Assembly (NCBI RefSeq): GCF_019279795.1
Contig: NC_056743.1
Coordinates: forward strand, 923,757,436-923,821,435
Reading direction: 5' to 3'
DNA from: Protopterus annectens
Taxonomy: Eukaryota > Chordata > Ceratodontiformes > Protopteridae
Length of the DNA stretch: 64,000 nt
Part shown: in pieces, positions 11,565 to 24,828 of the stretch
Layout of the letters: every line of letters starts with the position of its first letter
Numbering within the stretch: the stretch's first letter is position 1
The notes under the pieces: generated by a model
What the model saw: the letters and a program-made list of their open reading frames with translations, nothing else
Database searches by the model: none
What the model was told of the DNA's origin: nothing
Translations under genes and position numbers: made by a program

Positions 11565-11840
11565 GTCTTTAAGTTCTGTTACTCAAAGACAGATACAAAC
11601 CCTGAACAGATGTGACAGAACTACTGCATAATAATTTTGAACATGCAAAATTATTGCATATCTTTGATATGACATCTAGTGTACATATTTCCTCCTCACA
11701 TATTAAACATTGTAATAAACTATAATAAGGCATAAAGGCAGGAAAAATCTCTTCCTAATAGTCCAGAGGTCTTTGCACATTTTGTTCATAAACTCTGCCA
11801 AAGTAGCAGGCCTAAGTCTATTCACATCAGTAGTTAAGAG
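11565..11840. repeat. Diverged direct repeat, unit 2
   Basis: Second copy of the repeat described at 10780-11090, in the same orientation. It lies directly beside the DIRS remnant that starts near 11877. It could be a tandem duplication or two insertions of an unknown element. Confidence 0.55.
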
Positions 11841-11876
11841 AACCTTGTACAGTAGTCCAAATCTAAAGCTAAATGC

Positions 11877-12515
11877 TCATTCAAGAATGCCAGTGAATCC
11901 CCCCATATAATAACCAGGACATACATAGGCACAAATGTCACATTCATCCTCCAGGTGACTCTCTCCTAAACAGTAAACACACTCCTCATGCGAGTCGGAA
12001 TGGGGCATCTTCCAACTGTACGAGGAGCATCTCTTAAAGCCCGAGGGCTTATCAGACGTGTTACACACAACATCCACACACAAAAATAAAAGGGGGAAAG
12101 AAGGGGACAGCTAATGAAACCCTTAACCCAAGCTATGGAAAGGCACCTAGGAAAAAGGCGGGAACCAACAGAGACAAAGTTAGAAAACTACAGGAGGGGA
12201 GGAAAACCCGACAAACTACCCAGAAAGGAGATAGGGGAAATAAAAGACTACACTACCAAAGAATAGGAAGGAAATAAACTCCCGAAAAAAAGAAAACCTA
12301 AGTCACATATCTGAATTCTTTGCTTGAGCTGCTGGAATCACATCCGAGCGTTTCTGTGGCAAACAAGATCTGAGGTTGTAGGTCAGCAAGGGATCATGGG
12401 AAGGTTAGGAGCTTCAGCTTTGGATCTGTCTTTCAGCTGCCGGCCAGGATCCAAGGTCAGATCCAAGACCCATCCATGATGAATAATGACATGGATAGCA
12501 TCAGATGAAATTTTA
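11877..12515 (-). mobile_element. DIRS-type element, 5' end remnant with gag start
   Basis: Minus-strand ORF 11877-12083 (68 aa) contains 'KPSGFKRCSSYSWKMPHSDSHEECVYCLG' followed by HxxxxCDIC, a Cys/His-rich pattern found near the N-terminus of DIRS Gag proteins. The DIRS at 50.9-55.8 kb has the matching KPSGFRLCS block at about 55130-55190. To the right, 12340-12515 matches 55620-55775, including 'acccatccatgatcaataatgacat' (here gatgaataatgacat). Only the 5' end survives, and the rest of the element is absent. Confidence 0.65.
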
Positions 12516-14654
12516 TTAACAATGCATATTTAAGTCCTTTTACACAAAGATACATACATATAATAGAACAGCAAACTAGTTAAACACCATCCCAGTGTCT
12601 TTAGTGTTCACATCTGCAATGCTGAGATTGATTACTTAATCAATGTGTTCTTATATATCCATGGTCATAACCCAACAAACAGGAATCTAGTAGTGAATCT
12701 ATCCCTAAAACCATGATCTTCATTGTTTCCAAATGCTCCCAAAGGACACTCAATCAACAAACAAAATTTCACACCACTATAGTTGCCCAAAAATCTTACT
12801 CTGGAGAATTGTTAGAAAAACACAATCTATAAAATAACCTTATATCTGCAATTGAAAACTGCAAAGTTTGAGCTCTTGCATCCTCAAATTCCACTGAACC
12901 TGCTCTCCTAGAAGCACTCTGAAATACTTCCATATCAAGTTCCTCAACCTTATAATCCATTGTTCTGGATGAACCTCCTATTTATGTTGCTGACTGGGAA
13001 TCAGTGAACATCTGCATACTCACTGGAAAAGAAAAATCTTTCAGTATGTAGGGAAAGGCAATTTATATTTAACCTTACATGGACAGCACTCTTTAATGCT
13101 TAAGGCTTTGCACTGAAGTGGTTTCCAAAGGGAAAAAGAAACATGATCTACATGTACTGAATAGTCCACGACTGTGCACTTTTTCTTAGGTTACCAAATC
13201 TGACATAAAACCCATTCTTTTTTTTATCTCACATAAAAAGACTGCACCACTATCACTCTAGATTTCCAAACAGCCTATTCAGTAGCAGTCAGTGGTCATT
13301 GCTAGGCTTCTTCAATCCCATGATTTCTTAGAAAAGCCTGTCCAAACTAACATGTTTTACCTTACAAATTCCAGTCAAAGTCTTCCTTACTAATATTCCA
13401 CTCAATCTCATTCACAACTTTCATTCTTGAAGCTTTACAGTTGCCTGGAATACTTTAATAGCATATTGTAACGCTGTTGCAACTAAGAACAAGGCACAGA
13501 TCCCACTTCTAGAGGTGGACTTATGCCAAGAAAAGAAACACTTTTTTAAGTGCTTTTTCCATGCATGTCTCTCAACCATTAGACCTTCCTGTTCTACAGG
13601 TTTTAAGACTATTCATTCTCAGAGGCAGGGGGCCCTGCATGTACTCTAGTGACAGACAAACAGTGGGAGAGAACTTTGTGCCCATGACAGTGCTCATTCT
13701 TCAATCCAACTACCCTGGAAGGACACCCTCATCCCTGCGGCTTAAGGGCCTGGTTTGATCCCCCAGACCAGGTCCTTCTATGTTTCAGGATAGACTCTAG
13801 TTATCTCCATGCTGGATAACTACTCAGCACTATACTCTTTTGCAGAATTTTATCACTGAAGGGATCCACATTTCTTTTAATTATGGCTGTAATCCCACTC
13901 CCTGGTTTCTAACATGACCATTCGTATTCAACTCCCTCCTAGAATTTATGTGTACTCTTCAACATATGTCATACTTCTCAAACTGTAAGACACAAAAAAA
14001 ATCTGGAAAAAGCCAAACATTATGGGGGGGACAAAGTCCCAAATTCGGCGACAAGTTTTAGATACTGCTCTTACAAATTTAGAAAGTTGCTAACTGATCT
14101 ACAACTGTTTTGGGAGAGTAAGCTTCTTTATTTTATTTTTTTTCATGTGAACCCCTGCTTTTACTGGAACAGTTGCAGCTAACAGGAAGCCACTACTCCC
14201 TCTTCCAGGATTGGCATGTCATAAACCACTCATGACCTATCCTCCATTGCCTGGATCTTCTAAAGCCCAAGCCATAACTTCAGCTCAGTTAGTCTGTGTC
14301 ACAGAGAGGGCTTTCTCCCTCTATGTCACAGAACTAGGTAAGAAAAGAAACGTCTTTTTAACAGTTACCTGAGTAGTCTGGATTGGCAACCAGTATCAGT
14401 GTTAGTAAGGAACTTTTGAATTCTCTCTCTCTCTTTCTCTGCTGAATCAGTTATTTGTTTGAGAGACGACTGCAGGAGGGGGCACTATAATCTATGAATG
14501 TCCTTATGAATCAAGTGTACAGTGATAAGCTGACTGTTCTGCAGTAGCTAGTAATCTCCTGAGTATCATATGGGTCATGATGAAGGCCCTTCTTACATGG
14601 CAAACTGATGCTTAAGGTGAGATTCCTATCTATGACTGCAACTAAGTTCTTAAT
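12516..14654. other. No recognised gene or element
   Basis: A 65-codon plus-strand frame at 13561-13758 lies in a GC-richer patch but resembles nothing I know. An imperfect foldback of about 20-bp arms lies at about 14286-14338 (tgtcacagagaggg facing ccctctatgtcaca). The rest holds nothing I can name. Confidence 0.4.
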
Positions 14655-15253
14655 AAAATATTTTTTTCTATTTTTTTATTTTCATAATTATATAAACCAT
14701 ATACACATTATTATAAACACATAAACATATTATATCTTTAAGTATAGCATACTGCAACTTTAAATGTCAAATATAATGCATACAAGGCATTATCTGGAAA
14801 CTCCATTACATTACTTCTTTCCCAATTTTCAGGAATTACTCTTTTAATTGTTATGCAAGCAACATTTAACCTATTTTTTATTACTGAAGTTGCCACATCT
14901 ATCGAATAACAACAGATAACAAACTATGATGTACAGTCAATCATTAACCCTTCAAAATTATTTAACAACTGAGCCGTCTAAATCCACCATTCTTGAATCA
15001 TACATAATACAGCTTCACCAAAAATGCTCATATCCATAATGTGCAGGCAAGTTGCACTCGCAATCAAATTTATCAAATGAACTCTCAAAGGTGAAAGACT
15101 TTTAGTTTTGTAAATCTTCATTTGAAATGAGTGGTTATGTATTTAGATATGGTTAGAACATATTTCTGCAATTTTTAACCAGCTACTCACTTACATATCA
15201 GTTAAATTATAGTCACTCCACTTTTGTATACCACAGGTTATTGATATTAATTA

Positions 15254-15296
<43 letters not shown>

Positions 15297-15699
15297 CACA
15301 CATATATTTATATATGTGGCTTGAAATACATGTTAACCTTTGACCTTTAACATAGAATTTAAATAATTTAACAAATTCTTCCTTCTTAGCATATATTAAT
15401 CCTTCATGACTGGAAAATAAGATGGTATTATCAGAAAATAAGTCTCACTTTTGTTTTTGCTCCCTGGAACAAGTATAACAGCATACATTTTAAGACTAAG
15501 TCTAATCAACTATATAGATTTGCTACTAACTTGAGCTGGTCACATCCTATAAATAGCAATCATTCTAGCACATGTTGCCATTTACAACATAGCTTTTTTA
15601 TAATTTCAGTAAATGGGTTATCTCATTATTGTACATCTACAAGGAGAAAAAAAATATCAGAAACTAATGATTTGGTAAAGGTAATGTCTCCCCACCTTA

Positions 15700-15942
15700 T
15701 CAACTTCTAATCAAACAATCCCACACAATTCTGGGAAGACCACCTCTCCAAAGAAATTTGTTAAAAAGTTTCTTCAGGCACTTTACCCATTGTGGTATGG
15801 GTGATACCAATGTATCCATTAAACAAAGATTCAGTACAGGTAATATAAGTATTTTAAAACAGTAATGAATCCATAAATTAATAAAATGTCTGCTTAAGCA
15901 TATATTGTAGTGTAATTCCATGATTTTTAAATTCAGCCCCAT
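15700..15942 (-). pseudogene. L1-like ORF2 post-RT fragment
   Basis: 80 residues ending 'KKLFNKFLWRGGLPRIVWDCL', which matches the conserved region downstream of the RT in L1-type ORF2 proteins (F-x-W-x-G-x-x-PRI). It is an isolated open fragment of the decayed element. Confidence 0.6.
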
Positions 15943-16282
15943 GATGTACTCCTAAAAACACTATGGTTACATAATCTATTGGAATTGCATTCCTATTTAC
16001 CTAATTTGAACCCTTTTATTCACTGAAATTTATGGAATAGCCCATGGTATTCTGAAATTTCTCAAAAATGATATTAGTATTGGAGTGTCCTGTTCATAAT
16101 GGTGACATTATCATTATATCATCCACAGAAGTTAATGCTAAACAGGTGTTATTAGCTGTTGCATACCATATATAGCAGCATGTAAGTGAGTCCATGGCTA
16201 GTACAAATGATGTTGCTGCCAGAGGTATCATGTCTCACTCCATTAACAAAACAAATTTTGCCTATCATCTGATTGAATAACT

Positions 16283-16495
16283 TTAACCTAAGTGCAACTT
16301 AATTTGTCTTTTGTACATTACAATGTTGCAGTAGCTTCCATAAATACTTTCATTTATTAAGTCAAAAGCTTTCCTTGCACCATATGACATAACACTTAGT
16401 GAATGATAATATTTAGAAAAGTTCTCCCAATAGAGCATAATGGCCTCTAGAAGTTTATTTGAATGAGATAAGTTGTCAACTACATGAGAACCCAA
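16283..16495 (-). pseudogene. L1-like RT motif A fragment
   Basis: 70 residues with 'SYGARKAFDLIN', the degenerate form of the L1 RT motif A (LDAEKAFDR). The first catalytic Asp is lost. About 16190-16260 downstream resembles the motif B region in another frame, and 16080-16130 the YADD region. Confidence 0.55.
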
Positions 16496-17849
16496 ATTAT
16501 AAGGTATGTACGTTTGAATCCAGTTTACTAATGATTTTCAGGTTCAGTGATTTAGTTGTTGTCTTACAATGTGCATTTAACAATGAGATTGATCTAAAAT
16601 GGCCAAGACTAATATCCAGTTATCCATCTTTTTATAAAAATTTGGAAAACTCCCTCTTCAGGGCAAGATGCATTCCTATTTCAAATCATGAATCACTTAA
16701 ATAACTGAAGTAAAATCGGAGACAACAGGTCTTTAAAACATTGAAGAAATTCCAGTGGAATCTGGTCTGGATTCAGTGCTTTACCTTTTTTAGTGCTTTA
16801 ATAACCAACTGAATTTCACTGTTTGTGAATTCTAATTCAATTATACCCAAACTTTCTTTTTAACTTTTCTAAATTCATTCAAGGCCTATTCATCACAATC
16901 ACTGGTCTTACTGTATTATTTTTCAAAATAAGCACACACATATTGAGGGAAAATATTATCTGTCAAATTTTCCTTTCTCATCCAGAATTCCCATCAAGAA
17001 ATTTTGGGACTTTTGCACACTGTCTACACAGGCATTTACCAATTGTATCATGGTATAAGTTTTTTCTTATATGTGTGTGTGAGTGCACATGCTTGCACAT
17101 GTATAACATTTATTCTTCTGTTACGCATTCAAGTTGAGTTCTTTCTAACAAGACCTTTTCCATATTAGCTCATATTTAAGGCAAATAATTACTACAGCCT
17201 TGCCTATACCATATATTTTTTTATCTGTATTCCTTAACTGTTTGGCAAGTGATCTGCTTTTATTTTATCTATGTATGTCTACTTCTGTATAAATATAAAC
17301 TTTCACAACTTCCCATTTAATGACTTCTACCACAAAAAGCTGTTTTCATATCTATAATTTGAATTAAAAATGCATATCATCACATCTGTATCTCTCGATT
17401 ACTGTAATTTTTTGTCTCATAGTTTTGTTATATGTTCTTTGTTTTTTTTTTTCTTTTTGTTATCCTTCTAGGTTGAACCTGAAAATGATCCAAGAGACCA
17501 GTGTTCTACCCCAGTACACAAATTCAACTAATGAGACTGGCTGATTTAAATTTTCCCATCAAAAAATATCAATATTTTTTAGACATTCTTATATTCCAAC
17601 GACTGAGACAAAAAGTAGTAACTCTTAAACAAAGGACCCAGGTAAACAGCAATAGTATTTTAATAATTTGTGATATGATCTTAGAAAATGTGCCAAAGAA
17701 ACTACTGATGTAAATAGGACTCTTATAACTAAAAACCAGTCCTATAAGCAGATCCAGCAGAAAATATGTGTGAAGAATCAGTGGGTGGTGGAAAACTTTT
17801 TTTCATATGTACATTTGACCTTGTCTTTCCACAAATTACTTCAATAATG

Positions 17850-18320
17850 TGGGCTATCTTACTTAATATGAAACTTCTGTTTTGCTTATTCTATTTTACA
17901 TGAGCAACACCACAGTATTCCAGTCACCAGTAAATATGACTTGTGTTGAACCCAGTTCTTACAGACCCTTTTTCCATGAATACATGATAATGAGGGTTAC
18001 AAATAGCCTATATTTATTTGATAGGTTTATATCACCATTAACCATAACAATACTCGGCTTGTAATATCCACATAATGGTCCAATGTATTTATACCTGGTA
18101 CACGTTTTCCTATGATGCGTACACCTGCACTATGTTGAGGGCAGTTATTGGCTGTAACAATCTCTAACCATGAGTTCTTAATCTAAGTGACTTTGTTTGA
18201 ATATCTGTAAACTCAGTTTCCTAAACACAAACATTATTCTCTTGCTGTTGTCTTAGAACTGGTTTAAGATTATAAATCATATGCATGCCATTCATATTCA
18301 AAGACATTATCCCCAGATGA
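17850..18320 (-). pseudogene. L1-like APE endonuclease fragment
   Basis: Reading across frames on the minus strand gives 'MSLNMNGMH' near 18300 (LNVNG motif), a degraded ETxFTD near 18210, and 'VIFTGDWNTV' near 17930 (GDFN motif). The order fits the endonuclease domain of an L1-type ORF2. No continuous frame remains. Confidence 0.5.
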
Positions 18321-19042
18321 GGCATAAAATTAGAGCAAAAATTACTTGCTGTCTTACCAAAGAAAGAAAAGTTGCTGACAAGTAATTAAGCATGACATAC
18401 CTGCTAACATACTGTACATGAGGAAAAATAGAATCCAACAAGATAAAGCAAAATATACACATAAGATATCATACAACCCTTCTCAGGGGGAAAAGAAAGC
18501 AACAACACTGTCTGTAGCTGCCTATTAAGCCATGAACAGAGGTGACAATTTATTTCAGATCAGCTTGTGAAAGTAATCAGAAAATTACCTCCTTCACTTT
18601 TGCCTCGTCTACTGTGCAAAAAAAAGGAGAATCCCATTCCACATTATTTTCAGGTATATTGAAAACAGAAATGATGTTTCAACTTTCTTGTTCCAAAGTA
18701 GCTTACGTATAGTATTAAAGGAATGCCTTTGCTTCAGTACCTATGCTGGAAAGTTTTCATTGACTATGACTGCCATTCTGCATACAATTACTCTGTGCGC
18801 AAATAGTTTGTTTATCCTGGTAATGCAGGGACTGAAACTTCACTAACACTGTCTTGGTCTGTTCTGCTCTGTTGTTGAACTCTCACTATCACTCAATCGT
18901 GATGATGTAGAAGTTACATAGATTTTGCATCATCTATCTTTATGTTCACATATGCTGTGATGATCTTCAATATAGTGTTATAGGCTGTATTCTGGATCCC
19001 ACATCACTGGTATTCCCTCAAACATTTTTTTCTGCAATGGCC

Positions 19043-19249
19043 TCATCTTAAATTTGTTTTGAAAGCCATCTGTTTGTTCTTGCAGCATTTTAAACCTTTT
19101 AGTCCATGCATTTTCACTGAATGCAATACCATCTGTATTTCATACCGTTGAGATGTCATATTTTCCTCTAATACATCAATTCTGTTGCCCAGCAGCACAA
19201 TTTTAATACTGGCTTGATGATGATCTAAATTAGATATCAGAAGCTGCAA
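19043..19249 (-). pseudogene. L1-like ORF1 coiled-coil fragment
   Basis: 68 residues with heptad-like 'LGNRIDVLEENMTSQRYEI' and a following Lys-rich stretch. Position and character fit the coiled coil of an L1 ORF1 RNA-binding protein upstream of the endonuclease. Identification rests mainly on context. Confidence 0.4.
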
Positions 19250-19870
19250 ATTCTCTCAATTTTTGAGTCAATACTTGCTTTCCAATGTTTTTTATTATCA
19301 CCATTAGCCATATTCGTTACATTAAATGTACAGTATGTAGTATCAACACAGTCTTCATCTGCTTAACTGCTTATTCTTGAGATTGTTACCATATGTGGTC
19401 ATTCTAAGAGGGTCACTGTGTCTGCTTTATCTCACATTATTTCCCAGCTATGTCCTGCATTATAACAATTTTATCAAGGTGAACATCAGAGAGTAAAACT
19501 TTTGGAACCAATGACTCCTTTTCAGTCACTGATTCCTCTTGTTTTTTAAACATTCAGCTATTATCTGGGCTAGTTTACTCTTTCAGCGTGTGTCACACTT
19601 ACCTTCTCCTTCTACAGATGCTCACTTCTTTCTCAAGTGACATCAGTGGCTCAGTAATGTTACCACACCACTCCTTAACACTGTCATTGCCACACAGTCT
19701 GGCAACAAAACACTGCTTCACTTTACCAGCTACTGAGTTCAAGTATAGTTTCTAAAATAAGCTTTTTGGGAAAACAGTAATGGTATTACCAACTGCTGCT
19801 ATGCCTCACATTCTGCTCAACGTGCTGATATCACCTCATCTGCTGCATACTCATCAACTAACCCAACTTT

Positions 19871-20195
19871 AACAAAACACTCTAACTTATGTGGTTTCCC
19901 TCAGCATAGTTCTGTTTGTGCTGCCTGAGGTATAAAGTTTTGACTTGAGCAAGTACAGTGTCTTGTATACAGCTCCTACTGTTTCATTTTGGTGATTTAA
20001 ATGACTTACTTGCATCTTTGGTTGTGCAAGGTTCAATTACCATCACTCTGCCTTCTGACTATTTTAAGAACATTCTAGCAAGCAATCATTTTGAGTTGAC
20101 TATTTTGTACATGGCTACTTTCCTTAACAGTTACTATTTTATTATGATTTGATTTAATGTTTCAGTGATTTATTTGTCTCATCAGTGGTGCAGGT
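19871..20195. other. No recognised feature
   Basis: Sequence between the L1-like LINE and the next CR1 fragment. I see no motif, repeat or coding signal here. Confidence 0.4.
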
Positions 20196-20199
20196 TTAG

Positions 20200-21725
20200 A
20201 TAACTCTCCCCTTGCCTTCTACGTATTTAATACTTATTTTAGTGAAAACACCCTGGAAACTACTGACCCATAAGTCTCACTCATTTCACATGCAAAGCCT
20301 TGTTAAGAATTATTATGGAAGTGATCAATAATGACATAGGAAACCACCAAATACAGGAGCCAACCCAGTTTGGTTCTGTCAAGGGTAGGTTGTGGTTACT
20401 CAACCTGGTGGACTTTTCTGGGAATGTCCTCAAAGCAATGGATTAGGGCAAAATGGTTCATATTGCCTAATTTGACCTGGCCAAGGCATCTGACAAAATG
20501 CCCCACTCAAGCATTGTTGAGAAACTCAAAAAGTTAGGTATAAACCCATATGTCACCCTGTAGACAGCCAACTGACTCAGAGACAAGATCCAGGAAGTTA
20601 AAATTGGGGAGTACACCTGTACAAAGAGGCCAGTCGCAAGTGTAGTCCTTCAGGGATCAGTCCCGGGACTGCTCCTTTTTGGCATTTACTTCTCTGAAGT
20701 CAAGGCCAATGTCCAGTGCCTCTGGCTGACTAAATATGCAGATGATCGCAAATAAGGAGCAGTCACAGAATCCCCCACTGACAATGATGTTCTCCAGGAA
20801 GGGCTGACAGCAACAAATAACTGGTGTCACAGCCATAAACTAAAATTAAATGCCAAGAAATGCATAATAGTATCCTTCGAGAAGTCATTCACCCTGTGTA
20901 ATTATCATATGGGCAAAACATCCATAAGAGTTGACCTAGTAGCAAGGACTTGGAGACATTCACAGACAATAATCTAGCCTTAGACAATCCTGGGTCTAGC
21001 AGTACGGAAATCATTCCATGTTTCGCAACTTATAAACAAAGGTATGGCATCTAGGTTCAAGGAGGTCATTGCTCCACTGTATTCAGCATTCATCAGACTT
21101 ATTTTTGAGTGCAGTGTCCTTCTAGGTACCTAACCAGGCACATCAAACAATTGCACGTTCCACAGTAAAAAGAATACAGATGTAAGTAACATGTCCTTTG
21201 CAGACTGCCTCAAAGCCTTATCCCCTTATTCTGTCTCATACAGGCTGAGGATAAACCTATACCTGGTATACAAGGCATTGTCAGACTCCACCCTTATGGA
21301 CTTTCCTGCATATCTAAAAAACATACAGGATCAGAATTACCTATTCTAAAAACTTAAGCATTGCATATGATATAAACAGGACCTGCTGGAGAGACAGGTA
21401 TATATATCCCAGGGACTACCTCTTCCCTGGGACAGAATCCCCATCCATGTGAAGCAGAGCTCCTCTTTAATCCAATTCAAGTGCAACTTGGACAATTAGA
21501 TAGGGAACAGGAAATTCATTCCTGGTTTGGAATTTATGTCTCTAATGGACACAGACAGCCTGTAAATGGTTCATCTCCCAGGCCATTGCTTGTAAATGTT
21601 TCATCTCTCAAGTCCCTGCTTACACTTATCAAGGGTACTAGAAGTTGTCAGAGATTTGGGATGCATGGCTAGGCTTAAAAAGACCTTATAGTCATTAGCC
21701 AATACATACCTGTGGCCCTATGAAC
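20200..21725 (+). mobile_element. CR1 fragment (RT to 3' end), plus strand, decayed
   Basis: The nucleotides follow the CR1 RT in order: fingers near 20260, 'cccagtttggttctgtcaag' (QFGxVKG) near 20370, motif A region near 20480, 'cttcagggatcagtcc' (PQGSVLG) near 20650, 'gcagatgatcgcaaa' (ADDxK) near 20740, and the C-terminal 'tccatgtgaagcagagc' near 21450. The 3' UTR to 21725 matches 26600-26700 in inverse orientation, including 'gggatgcatggctaggc'. Stops and indels are numerous and no ORF survives. Confidence 0.75.
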
Positions 21726-22112
21726 ATTGTGGTTTCACTACTACATTATCGTGTTAAGTTTCAATGTGAGGTATTCCATCTAGAAGAACTTGCTGATAAC
21801 TTGTCTTTCTGGGAAGTAAGAAACTACTTCTGATGCATTTAACATGCAAAAACCGTAGTCTATACATTAATTTAGATACTGAGGCATTGTGGGTTCTGTC
21901 AGAGCAGGAATTTTCAGCTCTGAGAAAAATATTGAGAGGGCTGTCCTTAACAAAATAAAATGCCAAAACATAACATTTTTGTATCAAAAGCTGTGTAATT
22001 TGGTACTATGTGTGATAAGAAAGTTATAACCAACTTCTAAGATTTGTTACTTGCTTTTGTTTTAGACCCTGACCACTACACTTTAACTTTTACCTTATAT
22101 GCAATAACATGC

Positions 22113-22285
22113 TAAACACAGCACAGTGGTGCAGTGGATAGAGTTGTTGCCTCATAGCAAGAGGTTCTCTGGTTCGATTCTCGGCTGAGGTGCCTTCTGT
22201 GTGGGGTATGCATGACCTCCCTGTGTTTGCTTGGGTTTCCATTGGAATATCAGAGCTGGCTTGAAGGTATAAAAGCAGTAGATAC
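22113..22285 (+). mobile_element. tRNA-headed SINE, copy 1
   Basis: The head has an A-box-like tggtgcagtgga at about 22128 and a B box ggttcgattc at 22171-22180, followed by 'gccttctgtgtgggg' and 'ttgcttgggtttcc'. It is similar to the copy at 41688. It is truncated or merged into the following (TA)n. The overall pattern fits V-SINE-like vertebrate SINEs, which is inference. Confidence 0.7.
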
Positions 22286-22288
22286 ATG

Positions 22289-22290
<2 letters not shown>

Positions 22291-22346
<56 letters not shown>
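22291..22346. repeat. (TA)n microsatellite
   Basis: About 28 uninterrupted TA dinucleotides next to the SINE tail. A shorter TA tract of about 15 repeats lies at 15262-15291. Confidence 0.95.
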
Positions 22347-22350
<4 letters not shown>

Positions 22351-22609
22351 GAAACTGACAAAACACAATATATACAGTACGTGCATTATACGCAAAATGG
22401 ATATTAAAGTTGGCATGCTGAAAAAAATCACAAAGAAAAAGTACAGTCAAACCAAAGTAAGTAGCTGGAAGAAGGGTAGTAATAGCTTAAGTAATATGAC
22501 CAGACAGATAGCAGTTGCATTTTCCTAGAGTCTTGCAATGTGCTTTTATTTCTGATCAGAAAACTGGGTATGAGGAATGATCTTTACGAAAAGAAGGGAA
22601 AAATAAGAA

Positions 22610-24118
22610 TAAATTCACACAGTTTGGGACCAAGGACTGAGACAGCATGGTCTGGGCAGTGAAACCTAGTTTGTGAGGTTTGGATGAGAGGACCTGCGTG
22701 GGCAAGGTTTCCAAGGTTGTATGTTAGTGCATCTCTGAATAGTCTGGAGGCTAGTGATGGAAAGTCTCACTCTTGATAAGTTTAAATAGTTGAGAGGTGA
22801 GTAGAAAATGAAAATGTTGTTTCATAAATTGCCAGTTAGCTTTCTCAGTGGTTTTGCAGTGATGTTCACTTCTTAGGGAGTGAGTGATGAATCTGTATAT
22901 GGCATGTGAGATGGACTGAATAGTGGAAGCACGTCATTTACAGGCTGTAACAATACGAAGGAGATCATATTCCTGCTAAGCCAGTGAGATTACCTATGGC
23001 ATTCCTATAAAGTCTGGATAGAAAGAGAGACATCCTATTAGACAAGAATAGGAGAGAATTGATGTTTTGTGTGTTATTCAGGTGGGAATAGAAATTTAGG
23101 AATGGGCCCAACAAGATTCCTAGGTATTTCAAAAAAGTGACATTTTCAGTACTGTTGTTCAGAGGATTGAGGATTTCTAGAGGTCTGGAGACAGAACAGA
23201 GCTTTTGCCTAATTACAAAAAGCATAGTTTTGGTTTTAGAGTTAATCAGTAATTATTTTATCACTGATCCATTGAATAAGTACATGAAAACCAGCCTGAA
23301 ATTTGAGTTTAACAGAAGAGACAGAGGAGTTGGAGCAGAATAAAATAAAGTCATCAGCATAAAGAAGAAGATGATGATGGGGTATGTCAAAAGTGGGTTT
23401 GTTAATGTAGATAGAAAAGATGAGAGGTGCAAGAATAGATCTTTGGGGTAAACCTGTAGAATAATGTGTGTAGCACCTTTAAGAAGCATTTCTAAGATCC
23501 GAACTTGCATATAAATAGCAAGCACATGCCCACTTCAGTGCCATTTTGTGAGTACAGCCAGAGTGTGAACATCTATGTATGAGACAGCTAGTTTGTATAT
23601 ATATATTTGTGTTTATATATAATAAAACTGCTTGAACAGAACCCACAATGTTCATCTACTTCATCCTGACTAAACGATTGACAAATCTTTCTGCAGAGGG
23701 ACTGACAGAGAGGTTGGCAAGTTGAAATTCGCTGAGAAGTGATGGTTAGAGAGGTAGTTTTTGAACTAGGATAATGCGTCATTGCTAATGTCTATTTCAC
23801 TGATATGTTCTATGAGAACTAAATGAGTTACAGGATTAAAGGGTCAAGTGAGGTCATAAATGGCTCCAGTAATTAGGCCTTTGTTCATTCTAAGAAGAAT
23901 GTTGCCACTGAGTGTCCAGATGGCTGTGGAAGTACACTGACCAGACTAAAAGTCATGCTGCTTTTGAGACAGAAAGTGATATATGTTGATGTTTTGAGTG
24001 AGTTGCAATTAAAAGTAATTTTTCCAGAATCTTTCATAGGATAAGGAGAACAGAAATAGGCCAAAGGTTTCTTAAGGAGAGGTTTTACAGTGGCATTTTC
24101 CAGATACTGGGTATAATA
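22610..24118 (-). mobile_element. Old CR1/L2-type LINE fragment (RT to C-terminus)
   Basis: Readable on the minus strand across frames: a WKN...PLLKK fingers motif near 24090, a CTSTA-type block near 23930, 'GLPQRSILAPLIFSIYIN' near 23440, YADD near 23360, and 'KYLGILLGPFLNFYSHLNN' at about 23130. 23466-23790 may contain foreign sequence. It stops abruptly at 24118, where DIRS sequence begins. Distinct from both the 101-4006 LINE and the CR1 family. Confidence 0.65.
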
Positions 24119-24828
24119 TTAAGTATAATACACAAGCTTACCAGAGAGCAACCAATGTGAAATGGTTTGCTTAGAGTCAGGTTGAACATTCTTTGTCCCT
24201 ATGTAGCAAATTAAAAGCTTTTCAGTTTTCATGAAGGGTTTCATTCCGTCACGGCAGTACATGAGCTGCCAGTGCATATTAAAGATATGAAGTATGCTTT
24301 CTCCCTTCTTCTGAGGTTCTGGGAGGAACACAAGGAGGTTAAATGACTGGTTGAGAGTGAATTCTGAGATTACTTTCAAAATGAAAAAGGGGTTAGTGCA
24401 TAACACAACCCTATCCCTGTGGAAAATAAGGTAATGATGTTCTACCATGAGAACTCATAGACTTGCTTTGCAAATAACAGAGCAATAAGCAAAACAGTTT
24501 TCAAAGTTAAGAGCTTCAAATCAGCCTGAGCGGCAGGTATGAAGGGTGGAAAGATCAATTTTTCCAGGACGCAGTTGAGATCCCACAAAGGGAGAATTTG
24601 CTTGTGAGATGGCCTCATAAGCAATACTGATTTCATGAAGTGTTTTACCAAAAGAAAAGCAGAAAGAGAGGGATTCATTGGCAGACAAGCAGAAATGGCT
24701 GATAAATGCACTTTAATGGACACATACAATAAGCTACCCTGAAGCAGAGCACACAAACATTTTAAGTTGAGGGATGCTAACCTCAAGGTCCCTCTGTTCC
24801 TGTTTAGGCACCACTTAGAAAACTTCAT
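24119..24828 (-). pseudogene. DIRS tyrosine recombinase fragments
   Basis: Two open pieces (24442-24828 and 24119-24448). The first ('LRLASLNLKCLCALLQ', 'VKHFMKSVLLMRPSHK') and second ('HIFNMHWQLMYCRD', 'FNLLVFLPEP') follow the order of the DIRS recombinase at 36425-37152. The C-terminal catalytic R...HxxR...Y part is missing because the element ends at 24119. Confidence 0.5.

Larger units (their letters stand above)
14655..19870 (-). mobile_element. Ancient L1/Tx1-like LINE, heavily mutated
   Basis: Order on the minus strand: ORF1-like coiled coil (about 18950-19315), endonuclease (about 17850-18320), RT (about 15700-17100), 3' region ending in a T-rich stretch at 14655-14690 (an A-rich tail on the minus strand). 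Frameshifts and stops occur throughout, with only short fragments readable. Boundaries are approximate. The A-rich tail and L1-type motifs (AxKAFD, LWxGGxPRI) distinguish it from the CR1-type elements. Confidence 0.65.

Noticed and set aside
22120-22190. Possible tRNA gene (A and B boxes)
   Set aside because: The cloverleaf is incomplete and the same sequence continues into a SINE body seen again at 41688.
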